Position numbers and translations under genes: made by a program. 64,000 bases of DNA from Amycolatopsis taiwanensis DSM 45107 (GTDB lineage: Bacteria; Actinomycetota; Actinomycetes; Mycobacteriales; Pseudonocardiaceae). The notes under the pieces are model-generated. The model saw nothing but the letters and a program-made list of their open reading frames with translations, was not told where the DNA came from and did no database searches. The stretch lies in contig NZ_JAFB01000022.1 in NCBI RefSeq assembly GCF_000519205.1, positions 1 through 64,000 of the forward strand. Direction: 5' to 3'. Positions 1 to 8,919 of this stretch are shown one piece after another. Numbering within the stretch: the first letter of the stretch is position 1; every line of letters starts with the position of its first letter.

Positions 1-176
1 TGCGAGACCTGGGCCAGATCAGCGATGTCGGGCACCGGCCAGCCCTGGGCGGAGGCCAGCACGACCATCGCCCGCCGCAGACGCACCCGGTCTTTCGCGG
101 TCCGGTTGACCCGCTGCAACCGCTGTCCCTCAGCCATCGACAGCGGCCTCACAAACACTCCCGGTGGTCGAGCCAC
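1..176 (-). CDS. IS630-family transposase, N-terminal part cut by the window edge
   Basis: The minus strand reads through the window edge and encodes a protein beginning MARPPGVFVRPLSMAEGQ, followed by an arginine-rich segment and a helix-turn-helix stretch (RLRRAMVVLASAQGWPVPDI). This is the recognisable DNA-binding N-terminus of actinobacterial IS630-type transposases, which cut and paste their own element. The GTG at 176 is chosen because a GGAAGG ribosome-binding site sits about six bases upstream; ATG codons at 182 and 200 are in frame but badly spaced. Only about 58 residues are visible, so the DDE catalytic domain and intactness cannot be judged. Confidence 0.75.
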   Translation of the reverse strand, partial: MARPPGVFVRPLSMAEGQRLQRVNRTAKDRVRLRRAMVVLASAQGWPVPDIADLAQVS

Positions 177-200
177 GATCATCCTTCCCGGTCCCGCCAT

Positions 201-616
201 CACGTTCGGGACCAGGATGGGACACCACTCCGGAAAGATCAATTACGACACCAACCAACATTGACGAGGCACTAGCGGACCGGCCCCCAGAACGAGGGTT
301 CGTACCTCACTCTAATTCAGGCTCGGCCTGATCCCTACCGCAATTCGGCCGAATCCTCCGACCGGCACGCAACTCACCTGTCGACCCGCTCATCGAGCGG
401 ATCGGGAGGCCAGCGACTGGCTCGTTCTGCTAATTGTCCTCTCGATGTCCACAGTGGAGCGGGCTATGCGGCGGCGAGACCTTTACCGGACAACGAATAC
501 GCCGCGCAGCGCCGGGAGTTGCCAAAGCTCGCAACGCCCGCGCCGCCCCGGTGGCTCCGCGGTTGCGACGCGGGCTCCGGCCGGCGAGTGAGGAGGCGCC
601 GGCCACAGTGGAACGG
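201..616. other. Gap without a recognisable gene
   Basis: About 415 bases lie between the transposase start and the stop of the secreted protein gene. Only short reading frames with no recognisable protein character are present. No clear promoter or terminator hairpin was found. It is probably the left flank of the IS630 copy plus downstream sequence of the next gene. Confidence 0.4.
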
Positions 617-1468
617 TCAGAAGGCGGGTATCGCGATCGGACCGAAGTTGGCCACGGTGTTCCCGTCGATGTCCTGCAATTGTGCCTGGTTCGCGGAGAG
701 CGGCTTGCGGTAGGTCACCGAAACCGTTTGACCGGATGCCAGTGCCGCGCCATCGAAGGTCACGTCGACGACGGCGTCGGCCGGTGGCGAGTCGTTGACC
801 ACTTGAACGCCGGTGACGGTACGGGCAACCCCGTTGACCAGGATCTGGAATCGGCTGGCGGCCGGAATACCCTGAGCCGTGTCCAGCATCTCCTGGTCGA
901 ACTGCAGCAACACATCGTTGCTGCCGGAGTCGGCCTCCGTGGCCCCGGTGAGTGCCGGCGGGGTGTCCGGCCTGCCGATCGGGTTCGGCGGGGCGACCGG
1001 TCCGGGCGTGTTGGCCGGGGTGGTCCAGAAGCCCTGGGTCGTGCAGGTCAGCGGGGTCGGGGAGGTCCGCGTGGCGGTGTAGCTGTAGCCGTGGGTCAAC
1101 CCGGATGTGTCGGTGAAGTTGGCGGTCGTGGTGAAGCCACCCTCAGCCAAGCTGAATGCGAGAGTCGGCATCGGGTTGGGCACGATGTCGACCGGGTTAC
1201 CCTCGCGTCCGCCGGTCACCGCGTTGTAGTCCTGCTGCTGCGCGGTGAGCGTCCAGACCTCGTTCGGGTCCGAGCTCGGGATCGTGATCGTGACGATGAG
1301 CGAGCCGGCGACCCGTTCCCGCAGGTTCAGGATGTCACCGCACGCACCGATCACCTGGATAGCGCCGTTGCCGCCGGCCGCCGAGGCGGTGCTCGCTGAC
1401 AGCAAAGGCAGTCCCGTACTGACCAGGGTCAGCGCCAGGAACAGCCCGACTTTACGTTTCAGATTCAT
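617..1468 (-). CDS. Secreted protein with a C-terminal SwmB-like Ig-type domain
   Basis: The product is 283 residues with a Sec signal peptide (MNLKRKVGLFLALTLVST, then an Ala-rich cleavage site near residue 30), so it should be exported. The middle part is beta-rich and unassigned. The last roughly 110 residues have the pattern of SwmB-like repeats: an LxFDQxM strand, an FxVxVNGV-type strand, a GQTVSVTYRKP strand and an LQDIDGNTVANF ending. Such domains are structural or adhesive and have no catalytic role. The start at 1468 is preferred over an upstream ATG at 1555 because it begins the signal peptide and has a GCAGGTG site eight bases ahead. No partner gene is adjacent. A cell-surface or matrix role is inference. 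Confidence 0.72.
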   Translation of the reverse strand: MNLKRKVGLFLALTLVSTGLPLLSASTASAAGGNGAIQVIGACGDILNLRERVAGSLIVTITIPSSDPNEVWTLTAQQQDYNAVTGGREGNPVDIVPNPMPTLAFSLAEGGFTTTANFTDTSGLTHGYSYTATRTSPTPLTCTTQGFWTTPANTPGPVAPPNPIGRPDTPPALTGATEADSGSNDVLLQFDQEMLDTAQGIPAASRFQILVNGVARTVTGVQVVNDSPPADAVVDVTFDGAALASGQTVSVTYRKPLSANQAQLQDIDGNTVANFGPIAIPAF

Positions 1469-2161
1469 ATGTGCACCTGCCTGTGTGCCAGAGTCATAGG
1501 TGAATCGGGAATCCGCTGCAGCGTAGCCGGGAATCACTGCTGGTGGTTGAGCCATATGCCGTCATCTTCTGCGACATTCCGAAGTTCTGGGATTGGCCGT
1601 CGAACCATGTCGGGATTCCGGCCGGATCGACCGTTGTGCACGCTGAACCGGCTTAGCGCATAGGGATCGATTCGGAGTAGAGGACGACCCTCTACACGGA
1701 GCAGGGGACAACTCTTGAGGTAACTGGTCAGGTAGTTTGTCCGGTTTGATAATGGCGTTCGGGATTACCACTAGGGGAACAGTGTCGGAGGGCGTGACCG
1801 GTCCGGTGTGGTACGGGCCGCGGATCACGCGATCATCCTCGACTACAGCTACCTGCCCACCGCAGTCAGCAACCACGGAAAGCGCTTCCTCAAGGTGCTC
1901 GCCGAGGGCCGCCGCTATCCGCAATTCAGTAACCTGACCAGTTACCTCTTGCTTAGGATGGTGTCCTATGTGCTGGCGGATCCTTGGTCGTCGATCACGA
2001 TGTCGAACTCCACCGGGACTTCGCCGCTGATGCCATGCCGTTCATCCTTCCTGGAACCAACGGCCTCCAGCGAATGGGTTGGTCCAAATGACTCCTCGAC
2101 GCACCGTCTTGTTCTGGGTAGCTTTGCCGTATATTCGGAAATTTACCCTGGGGGAGTGGCC
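1469..2161. other. Gap holding a MITE-like repeat and no clear gene
   Basis: This divergent gap of nearly 700 bases separates the secreted protein gene (minus) from the DyP-like gene (plus). Its main feature is the inverted-repeat element at 1717-1948. A frame across 1808-1950 has protein-like composition (HAIILDYSYLPTAVSNHGKR) but I cannot assign it to a family. It may be a relic of a mobile element. Confidence 0.4.
1717..1948. repeat. 232-bp element bounded by perfect 17-bp inverted repeats
   Basis: GAGGTAACTGGTCAGGT at 1717-1733 recurs exactly, in inverted orientation, at 1932-1948. The enclosed 198 bases contain no complete gene. Size and end structure fit a miniature inverted-repeat transposable element or an internally deleted insertion sequence. 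No convincing target duplication is seen outside the repeats. Confidence 0.6.
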
Positions 2162-3667
2162 ATGGAACAGGAGCATTTGGACCCGCGGCCACGGAAAGCG
2201 CTGCAGCGCCGCGCGGTGCTGAAGGCTGGGGCGGCCGCCGTTTTCCTTGCCATGCTGGACGAGCTGGCCTGGAGCCCGATGCGTCCCGCGGTGGCCGCGA
2301 CCGCGCTGCCCGACATCCAGTTCGACCTGGGTCCCTTCATCGCCCCCGCCACCAGCGTCGACGGGGTGATGGTGCAGTTCCCGCCGGTGTTCACCGTTTT
2401 CCAGACGATCGATCTGCTGCGCCGGCCGACCAAGACGGAGCAGACGACCTTCGCCGACGCGCTGGCGACCATCGAGTCCGCCTATCCCTTCAGCCCCTCC
2501 GGCGTGATGCTGATCGTCTCCTACGGCCTGGGGTATTTCGGCTGGTTGCCCGGCGCGTTGGGCGCGGGCTCGGTGTCGTTCAACAACATTCCCCGCCTCA
2601 CCCTGAACAACAGCCGTTTCGTGCTCGAAGAGGCGGTGCCGAGCCCGACCGACGCCGGCCAGCCCGGCATCGTCAAGCGCAAGTTCGACTTCACACCGGA
2701 GCTGGGCGGCACCGACATCCTGATCAGTGCGCGCAGTGACACCATGGCGAACGTCACCGACGTACTGGACTGGTTGGGCGGCAGCAACACACTTGCCGGC
2801 GAGTCGGTGCCGTCGCCGGCGCTGCCGTGGTTCTTCACCGGGCGCCGGGTGCAGTTCGTGCAGCAGGGCATGCCACGCCTCATGGCCATAGAGGACGGCC
2901 TCTATTACCAGGACCGGATCAACCCCGAGTCGCCGATGTGGATGGGCTTCGCCGATCAGCAGACCAGCGGCAGCGGCCCCGCCGACGCGGTGGTCTTCGG
3001 CGGTGGCAACGCGGGCAAGGAGCTGACCACCGCGACGCCCGGCAGCTATTTCGACAACGGCGCGATCCAGCACCTGTCGCACGTGATCCTCGACCTGGAG
3101 GCCTTCTACGCGCGAGCCGGTGAGGCGGGTGCGGCCGAGGACGAGACGTATCTGGAGCGGGTGCAGTACATGTTCCGCTCGGACCCGCCGCCGTCGCTCG
3201 GCAACGGCAGCGACCCGTTCCTCAATGGCGGTGGGCCCGCGTTCCTGCCCAACACGTTCAAGGGGATCAACGACGCCGCGCAGAACGCCCAGGGCATCGG
3301 CACCCTGAACAACGCCCACCGCATCGGTCACGTCACGGCGTTGCAACGGTTCTCGCGGGCCGACGACGGCACGCCGCTGCACATCCGCATGGACGGCCCC
3401 GGCATGGACAAGATGGACATTCCGTCGACGCTCGTGGTACCCGGGAACAACGGCACCGTGCCGAAGTTGCAGTTCTCCGCCTTCGTGCCTACAGCGGACT
3501 TCTTCGCCACGATGCGCGCCGACCAGGCCTCGCTCGACCTGCAGACGACGTTCGCGGTCAACCCGCTGGACAACGGCCTCGAGCGGTTCCTCACCGCCAC
3601 CCGCCGCCAGAACTTCCTGGTCCCGCCTCGCCGCAACCGCGCCTTTCCTCTGTTGGAACTGACCTGA
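2162..3667 (+). CDS. Tat-exported DyP-like peroxidase-superfamily protein
   Basis: The product is 501 residues. The N-terminus carries a Tat-type signal (RRAVLKAGAAAVFLAMLDEL), which fits export of a folded, cofactor-loaded protein. The body resembles the dye-decolorising peroxidase fold: a MWMGFADQ segment near residue 260 stands where DyPs have the GxxDG motif, a His-containing NNAHRIGHV segment lies near residue 382, and the C-terminus has the DyP-like RRQNFLVPPRR ending. The usual glycine after the catalytic Asp is replaced by Gln, so this is a divergent subfamily and haem peroxidase activity is not assured. ATG 2162 follows a GGGGGAG ribosome-binding site; the open frame extends upstream but is not protein-like. 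Confidence 0.7.
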   Translation: MEQEHLDPRPRKALQRRAVLKAGAAAVFLAMLDELAWSPMRPAVAATALPDIQFDLGPFIAPATSVDGVMVQFPPVFTVFQTIDLLRRPTKTEQTTFADALATIESAYPFSPSGVMLIVSYGLGYFGWLPGALGAGSVSFNNIPRLTLNNSRFVLEEAVPSPTDAGQPGIVKRKFDFTPELGGTDILISARSDTMANVTDVLDWLGGSNTLAGESVPSPALPWFFTGRRVQFVQQGMPRLMAIEDGLYYQDRINPESPMWMGFADQQTSGSGPADAVVFGGGNAGKELTTATPGSYFDNGAIQHLSHVILDLEAFYARAGEAGAAEDETYLERVQYMFRSDPPPSLGNGSDPFLNGGGPAFLPNTFKGINDAAQNAQGIGTLNNAHRIGHVTALQRFSRADDGTPLHIRMDGPGMDKMDIPSTLVVPGNNGTVPKLQFSAFVPTADFFATMRADQASLDLQTTFAVNPLDNGLERFLTATRRQNFLVPPRRNRAFPLLELT

Positions 3668-3679
3668 CCCGACCGATAC

Positions 3680-3751
3680 TCACCGGCCGAGGCAGGCGCC
3701 GCCGTTGACGTGCAGGGCCTGGCCGGGGATGTGCCCGGCGTCGGGTGAGGC
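3680..3751 (-). pseudogene. C-terminal scrap of a short-chain dehydrogenase
   Basis: The minus strand encodes ASPDAGHIPGQALHVNGGA, followed by CLGR and a stop at 3680-3682. This is the typical C-terminal signature of SDR enzymes (a SPxAGxITGQxLxVNGG pattern). The codons upstream do not continue the SDR sequence, so only about 23 residues survive. It marks a deletion junction between the DyP-like and TPR genes. Confidence 0.6.
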
Positions 3752-3908
3752 AACGGTGTTTCGGCCCGACACACGCCGGGAGACGACCGAGCATCTCGGG
3801 CACGAGAAGAATCGTGCCGAGCCACGTCAGAGCCGCAGATCGTGAAGAAAATACAGGAATGGGCCAACCGTCCACAGCGCACCGCTGCCATGATCAACGT
3901 AGCACGCG

Positions 3909-5114
3909 TCACGTCTCCTCGGTCAGTACCCGCCATGCGGTCGAGTCGACGATCAGGTCGCCGGCCAGGGCCGCCCTGGCGCGACGGGCGATGGCGGCGC
4001 TGACCGGATCGAGGCTGTCGACCGCCCGCGAACTGTCGTCCTCGGGGCCGGCCTGGATCTGGCGCAACACGACCACCAGTTCCTGCCAGGCGTGCTGCTT
4101 TCCGAGTTCGGTGAGGGCGTCGTCCAGCAGGGCCGCGACCTCGCCGGCGTCCGGCTGCTGGGCGGCCACCAGCGCCGAGATGATCGGCTCCCACGCCGCG
4201 ACGGACTCCTGGATCGCGGAGTTGCGTACGTCGGCGGTCAGCCGCATGATCTCGTCGACGGCGGCCTGGCCGCTGTCGGCGCGATCGGGCAGGGTGGCGA
4301 ACAGTTCGGCGAACCGGACTTCGGGCAGGCCGTCCACCAACAGGCATACGTCGTTGAACGACAGCGGCGCAGACGTCTCCGCCTGCTGGCCGACCAGCCT
4401 GCCGATCGACCGGAGCGACGTGGTCAGGCGAGGGCTCTCGGTCTGGTAGCGGATTATGGCGGCCGCCAGGCGGTGTGCCCACACGGCCCGCGATTCCTGG
4501 CTGACCTGGAGGTAGTTGGCCAGGTTGTAGTGGCTGACCGCGATCGCCTCCGGATCCGAGCCCCGGTACTTGATTTGCAGCGCGTTGGTCTCCTGTGCCA
4601 CGGCGCGTTCAAGGTGGCCCAAGTGGGCGTCCGCGTCGGCCAGCGCCGAGAGCGTGTGGCCCATCATGGTGACGTCCTCGGCCCTGCCGAATGCGGCACG
4701 ACACTTGTAGAGCAGTTCACGCGCCTCCCGAACGCGGCCCAGCCGCAGCAGCGGACCGTAGTCGTTGAACCAGGTCACGGCCCGTTCCACCTCGGCGGCA
4801 CTGCGGTTCTCCCGCGACTGCCGTATGGCGGCATTGAGCTCCAGTGCCTCTGGCCAGCGACCGAGGTCGTGGGCGGCGACGACGCCGAGGTCCAAGATGG
4901 ACTCCCGAACCGCCCACGCCGCGCCAGTGCCAGTGCCGGTGTCGTTGTCGGTGTCCGACGCGTCGGCCAGGGTGGCCATGGTGGCGTGGTGCTCCGTCAC
5001 CGCGGCCAGGACCTCGTCGAGGCGCCCCTGCTGGTACAGCGTCTGTAACCTACTGCCTTCGGCTGCCAGGCGGGCCCATGGTTCCAGCCCGGACCGGGTG
5101 TCGTGTTCGGTCAT
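3909..5114 (-). CDS. Tetratricopeptide-repeat protein
   Basis: The product is 401 residues, soluble, without a signal peptide or membrane segment. It is almost all helical, with Ala/Leu-rich helix pairs of TPR type; the clearest lie at residues 75-200 (segments such as ESILDLGVVAAHDLGRWPEALELN and DADAHLGHLERAVAQETNAL). TPR arrays act as protein-protein scaffolds. No enzymatic or DNA-binding domain is seen, so this is not one of the large transcriptional activators that end in TPRs. A short Asp/Thr/Gly-rich run near residue 55 looks like a linker. The adjacent genes give no clear partner. Confidence 0.65.
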   Translation of the reverse strand: MTEHDTRSGLEPWARLAAEGSRLQTLYQQGRLDEVLAAVTEHHATMATLADASDTDNDTGTGTGAAWAVRESILDLGVVAAHDLGRWPEALELNAAIRQSRENRSAAEVERAVTWFNDYGPLLRLGRVREARELLYKCRAAFGRAEDVTMMGHTLSALADADAHLGHLERAVAQETNALQIKYRGSDPEAIAVSHYNLANYLQVSQESRAVWAHRLAAAIIRYQTESPRLTTSLRSIGRLVGQQAETSAPLSFNDVCLLVDGLPEVRFAELFATLPDRADSGQAAVDEIMRLTADVRNSAIQESVAAWEPIISALVAAQQPDAGEVAALLDDALTELGKQHAWQELVVVLRQIQAGPEDDSSRAVDSLDPVSAAIARRARAALAGDLIVDSTAWRVLTEET

Positions 5115-5181
5115 CGCGGCAGCGTCCTCCCTCTGTCACCCTCGTACCTGGTACATCACTCACGACAGTGGTCTCGTGAGG

Positions 5182-5706
5182 TCAGGAACTCGTCCGCCGC
5201 CGAGGGCGTAGCGCCGCATACAGCACCCCGGCCAGGACGACGACGGCGATCACGATCAACACCCAGGCCGGCACCGCGCCGGCACCGTCGCTGCCGGCCA
5301 CCGATGCCGAGCTGACCGGGGTGCCCGGACCGGACCTGGTGAGCTGGAACGTGATGCTCCCCGACACGGGATGCGAGTCGGCCGAGAGGACGTGGTAGAT
5401 GGCCGTGTACTTGCCGGCTGGGCCGAGCGGCGCCACCGACGTGAGCACCGAGCTGCCCAACACCGAGGCCTGCGAGGTGCGCTCCCAGTGCGTGCCGTCC
5501 GGCCCGATTACCATGATCGTGTCGTTGCCCTGCTGGACGGGCGCGTCGAAATCGAACCGGACCAACGACGGCCCGGTGGTCAGTTCCGCACCCGCCGCGG
5601 GTATCGAGCCGACCAGCACGTCGTGCGCCGACGCCGGTGCGGCGAGGCCAATGGTGGTCAGCCCGGCTATCAGCGCGCCGGCGACGAAGACAACGAGACG
5701 CCTCAT
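5182..5706 (-). CDS. CopC-domain copper-binding protein with C-terminal membrane anchor
   Basis: The product is 174 residues. A signal peptide ends in PASA|HDV, leaving an N-terminal histidine (H28) as in CopC proteins, where the mature His1 binds Cu(II). The beta-sandwich domain follows (VGSIPAAGAEL, VRFDFDAPV), with a second copper-ligand region, SADSHPVSGSITF. A single hydrophobic helix near residues 145-168 and a short Arg-rich tail anchor it outside the membrane. It is likely a periplasm-equivalent copper carrier working with the CopD-like protein and multicopper oxidase encoded 1-4 kb away. Confidence 0.85.
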   Translation of the reverse strand: MRRLVVFVAGALIAGLTTIGLAAPASAHDVLVGSIPAAGAELTTGPSLVRFDFDAPVQQGNDTIMVIGPDGTHWERTSQASVLGSSVLTSVAPLGPAGKYTAIYHVLSADSHPVSGSITFQLTRSGPGTPVSSASVAGSDGAGAVPAWVLIVIAVVVLAGVLYAALRPRRRTSS

Positions 5707-5981
5707 ATCAACGTCTCCTCGCTGGCCAGTATTCAGGCCGTGCCGGGCAGAACTTCACGGCACACCTGGAATGGACCCAGGCACCGGTCACAGGTCGAAG
5801 TTCGGTTTTGCACAACTGGCGACCCAACCTCCCCAATTTGGTTGGTCACGACACGTCCACACGATCGATCCCGAATCGATCATCCACAATGGATCAAAAA
5901 GCTCTGCGCAAACGTTACTCGCGTGGCGCACCAATGTCTATTGTTCGAATTGGTTCGACATAAACTGAAGGATCTCACCGG

Positions 5982-6019
5982 CTTTCGGGCGAGTCGGCCG
6001 TGCTCGAAATGGGTGAACG
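5982..6019 (-). repeat. Left copy of an inverted repeat shared with 11515-11554
   Basis: A 28-bp core (5988-6015) matches 11521-11548 perfectly in inverted orientation, with weaker similarity continuing for about 25 bases on one side. It translates on one strand as SRPCSKWV. The two copies bracket the copper/oxidase genes. The element's identity is unknown; an insertion-sequence end is likely. Confidence 0.65.
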
Positions 6020-6051
6020 AGCGTGCCCTTTATGGCGAAACCGGACAACCG

Positions 6052-6132
6052 GTCCCGGCTCCGTACAAAGGGCGCAACAAGCCCAATTCCCAGTGGCACG
6101 CCAGTCGTGCCCACGCCCGCCTGCGTCGAGCC
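6052..6132 (+). pseudogene. IS5-type (DDE_Tnp_4) transposase relic
   Basis: The plus strand encodes VPAPYKGRNKPNSQWHASRA, then HARLRRA. This matches the conserved C-terminal (R)TPYKGRNKPxSQxxANRAHARLR segment of IS5-type transposases. The sequence before and after has no transposase character and the catalytic acidic residues are absent, so it is a small fossil. Confidence 0.6.
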
Positions 6133-6500
6133 GAGGTCTTCTTCCACGATCGGTGTCACGAGAAAACCATGAGTGTCAAAGCGAAACAGATTGATCTATG
6201 GTGCTCCGAAAGTCCACGAGCACGGCCATATCGAGCACGGTCGACTCACCCTGAAACTCGATGGGATCGCCTCAATGGACCAATTGCGGCTGGTCCAATC
6301 GGTTGCATCCCCAAAGTATGGTCGGTCTTCCAGAAAGTAGGTGCACCGGCCGGGTCCGGGATGTAATGTATTCCCACTTAGTTCACGTCACCCGTACTCG
6401 GAGTGTGGTATGACCGCCCGCCGGTCATCGACGCTGCCCGCGCGTCGCCCCGCGCCGGGGAATTCGCAGGTATTTCGCTGTCCTGGCTCGGTCAACGAAA

Positions 6501-6653
6501 GGAAAGCAGATTATTCCTGAATCGCCGGCCTGCCTGATCGGCATTCTGATGAACCCGAAGACCGAAACCCCGGGAAAGGAAAGCGGATATGCCTGAATCG
6601 CCGGGATTGCCTGATCAACACCCTGATGAACCCGAAGACCGCAACGCCAGGAG
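6501..6653 (+). repeat. Imperfect tandem duplication over the oxidase ribosome-binding site and first codons
   Basis: Two copies of about 76-77 bases run from 6501 and from 6578. They share the GGAAAGC ribosome-binding site, the CCTGAATCGCCGG stretch and CTGATGAACCCGAAGACCG. The right copy has the working ATG (6589). In the left copy the same position reads ATT, so its start codon is lost. Confidence 0.8.
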
Positions 6654-8805
6654 AGGGTTGTCTCGCCGCATAGCGCTGAGGCTCGGCGCCGCCGGCGCGG
6701 CCGCGGCCGCCGTCGGGGTCGGGCGAGCGAAGGTCATGCCAAGGCTGCGCGAAAGGGGTCTCGCCAACCCCGACGGAATGATCGACGCCGCGTCGATCCA
6801 GCTCACGGACGCGACGTTCACCGAGGTCTTCCCGACCAGCCCGCTGATCCTCAACCCGTTCACCGACTTACTGCTCGTGCAGAAGGCAGAAGCTCCGATC
6901 CCGGTCACCGACCTGGACCCGCCGCCGGGTCCGGGCATCGGCCAGCAGAACTCGTTCGGCAACGAGACCCACCAGCTGTGGACGAGCGACATCGGCTTCC
7001 CCGACCCGATCTTCTACCGGCACAAGTGGGAACTCGCCACACATTCCTTCACCTCCTCCCAGGTGCTGCCGATCGACGACAACGGCAAACCAACGCAGTC
7101 GTTCGACGCCCAGGGCCACACGTTCCCGGCCGGTACCGTGCGAACCCTGCCCGACAGCGTGATCTTCAGTCACAACGGCCAGATGCCCGGACCGCTGATC
7201 AATGCCGAGTACGGCAAACCGGTGCTGGTGCGGTTCGAGAACCATCTGACCGAGAACCCCCAGAACCTGGACACCCAGGACTTCGGCGCCCCGGACTTCT
7301 CCGCCCTGATCCACCTGCACAACGGGCACACGGCGCCGGAGAGCGACGGCAACCCGCACTACGCGATGACCGCCGGCCCCAAGCACCGAGGCTTCCCACC
7401 TGGGTCATATGTGGACCAGCTGTACCTCAACTTCCCGGCGGGCTTCGACGACCGGGAGAAGGTCAGCTTCTGGTGGTACCACGACCACACCATGGATCAC
7501 ACCGCGGCCAACGTCTACAAGGGACTGTTCGGGATGTACCCGTTCTATGACCCGAAGGACGGCAGGGACGACGGCGACGAGACCACCGGCCTGCGGCTGC
7601 CCGGCGTGCGCACCGACCGCCCGGACGGTGCGTTCGATGTCGATTTCGACATTCCGCTGGCCTTCTTCGACGTCAGGTTGGAAGACGGTGTCACGCTGCA
7701 CAACGACTTTCACGACGTGGAATACCCCGCTGCGAAAAACCCGAGGACGCACCCGGAGTGGTGGGGCAAGACCTTCTTCCGGCACTTCCCCGACCACGGC
7801 TTCGTCGGCGACGTCTTCACGGTCAACGGCACGGCCTACCCGGTGCTGGAGGTAAAGCGGCGCAAGTACCGCTTCCGGTTCCTCGACGCCTCGGTCTCGC
7901 GGATCTACGACTTCCAGTTGATGACCTCGACCAAGGGCCCGAAGTCCGCTGTGTCGCTCGGTTACGGCGGCGACGAACTGCAGGGCCAGTACCGTATCCA
8001 GGACGGACAGCAGTGCATGCAGTTCCACGAGATCGCCACCGACGGTGGCCTGCTGCCGCTGCCCATCGTCCGGGACAACTTCGAGCTGTGGCCGGCCAAG
8101 CGCCGTGAGGTCATCATCGACTTCACGAAGTTCATGGACGGCACGCCGACCACCAAGGGCGACGAGATCTACCTGACCAACGTGATGAAGATGAAAGACG
8201 GCCGGATGTGGGACAAGTCGTTGCGCTTCTCACCGGACCCGAACTACAAGATTCCGGTGCTGAAGTTCGTGATCGGCGACATCGCCGAGGACAACAGCCT
8301 GATCCCGACGACCCCGATGCGCGAGATCCCGCCGGTCCCGTCCAACTGGCAGAGCATGCTGAACGACCGGCTGATTTTCGAGGTGCAGCGCGGCAGTGCC
8401 AGCGGTGAAATCGAGTGGCTCATCAATGGCAAGCCGTTCGACCCGTTCAACGTCCTGAACAGCATGCAGAACCCGGCAGGCCAGTCCCCGCCGGCCACGC
8501 CGAGGAAGAACAGCTTCGGCATCTGGGAGATCCGCAACGGCGGTGGCGGGTGGGTCCACCCGATGCACCTGCACATGGAAGAACATCGGACGTTGATGCG
8601 CAACGGCAAGTCGATCCTGCCGAACTCGCCCGACCGGGCCCACCCGGACGACATCTCGATGGAAGACCTCGTCGCACTCGACCCGAGCGAATCGGTGGTC
8701 ATCTATCGCGGCTTCCGCGATTTCGTCGGACCGTACGTCGTCCACTGCCACAACCTGATGCACGAGGACCACGCGATGATGTTCGCCTGGAGCATCATCT
8801 CCTAG
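6589..8805 (+). CDS. Tat-exported multicopper oxidase (phenoxazinone synthase/CotA-like)
   Basis: The product is 738 residues. The N-terminus has a Tat motif (SRRIALRLGAAGAAAAAVGV, residues 25-44). All four copper-binding blocks of laccase-like enzymes are visible: HLHNGH near 242, WWYHDH near 294, HPMHLH near 656 and HCHNLMHEDHAMM near 718. Type 1, 2 and 3 copper sites should therefore be complete and the enzyme should oxidise phenolic or metal substrates with reduction of O2 to water. Length and the wide spacing between blocks fit the three-domain phenoxazinone synthase/CotA/bilirubin oxidase group. It sits between CopC and CopD-like genes, so copper supply or cuprous oxidation is a likely setting. 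The first 20 codons lie in a tandem duplication. Confidence 0.9.
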   Translation: MPESPGLPDQHPDEPEDRNARRGLSRRIALRLGAAGAAAAAVGVGRAKVMPRLRERGLANPDGMIDAASIQLTDATFTEVFPTSPLILNPFTDLLLVQKAEAPIPVTDLDPPPGPGIGQQNSFGNETHQLWTSDIGFPDPIFYRHKWELATHSFTSSQVLPIDDNGKPTQSFDAQGHTFPAGTVRTLPDSVIFSHNGQMPGPLINAEYGKPVLVRFENHLTENPQNLDTQDFGAPDFSALIHLHNGHTAPESDGNPHYAMTAGPKHRGFPPGSYVDQLYLNFPAGFDDREKVSFWWYHDHTMDHTAANVYKGLFGMYPFYDPKDGRDDGDETTGLRLPGVRTDRPDGAFDVDFDIPLAFFDVRLEDGVTLHNDFHDVEYPAAKNPRTHPEWWGKTFFRHFPDHGFVGDVFTVNGTAYPVLEVKRRKYRFRFLDASVSRIYDFQLMTSTKGPKSAVSLGYGGDELQGQYRIQDGQQCMQFHEIATDGGLLPLPIVRDNFELWPAKRREVIIDFTKFMDGTPTTKGDEIYLTNVMKMKDGRMWDKSLRFSPDPNYKIPVLKFVIGDIAEDNSLIPTTPMREIPPVPSNWQSMLNDRLIFEVQRGSASGEIEWLINGKPFDPFNVLNSMQNPAGQSPPATPRKNSFGIWEIRNGGGGWVHPMHLHMEEHRTLMRNGKSILPNSPDRAHPDDISMEDLVALDPSESVVIYRGFRDFVGPYVVHCHNLMHEDHAMMFAWSIIS

Positions 8806-8812
8806 CCCAACC

Positions 8813-8854
8813 GGCGGTGGTGCCCGATCAGCAGATTGATCGGGCACCACCGCC
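8813..8854 (+). terminator. Strong hairpin after the multicopper oxidase
   Basis: GGCGGTGGTGCCCGATCA at 8813-8830 pairs perfectly with 8837-8854, giving an 18-bp stem with a six-base loop. It starts eight bases after the stop codon and is not followed by a long T run, as is usual for high-GC terminators. Confidence 0.8.
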
Positions 8855-8919
8855 TACCACTGCCGACCACCACTTTCCGCCACGGAACCCGCAGAGCGGC
8901 GGAGGAAAAGCGAGTCACC

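Larger units (their letters stand above)
5707..6588. other. Divergent gap with transposon scars and a 5' duplication
   Basis: This 880-base stretch between copC (minus) and the multicopper oxidase (plus) has no intact gene. It contains one copy of a 28-bp repeat (5988-6015), an IS5-type transposase relic (about 6052-6132) and the tandem duplication that copies the start of the oxidase gene. Its lower GC and broken frames indicate decayed mobile DNA. Promoters for both neighbours must lie here but none stands out. Confidence 0.5.

Noticed and set aside
434..1399. Long plus-strand open frame of 321 codons opposite the secreted protein
   Set aside because: Arg/Gly-rich translation without domain character; it is the antisense shadow of the secreted protein gene, whose strand has a signal peptide and ribosome-binding site.
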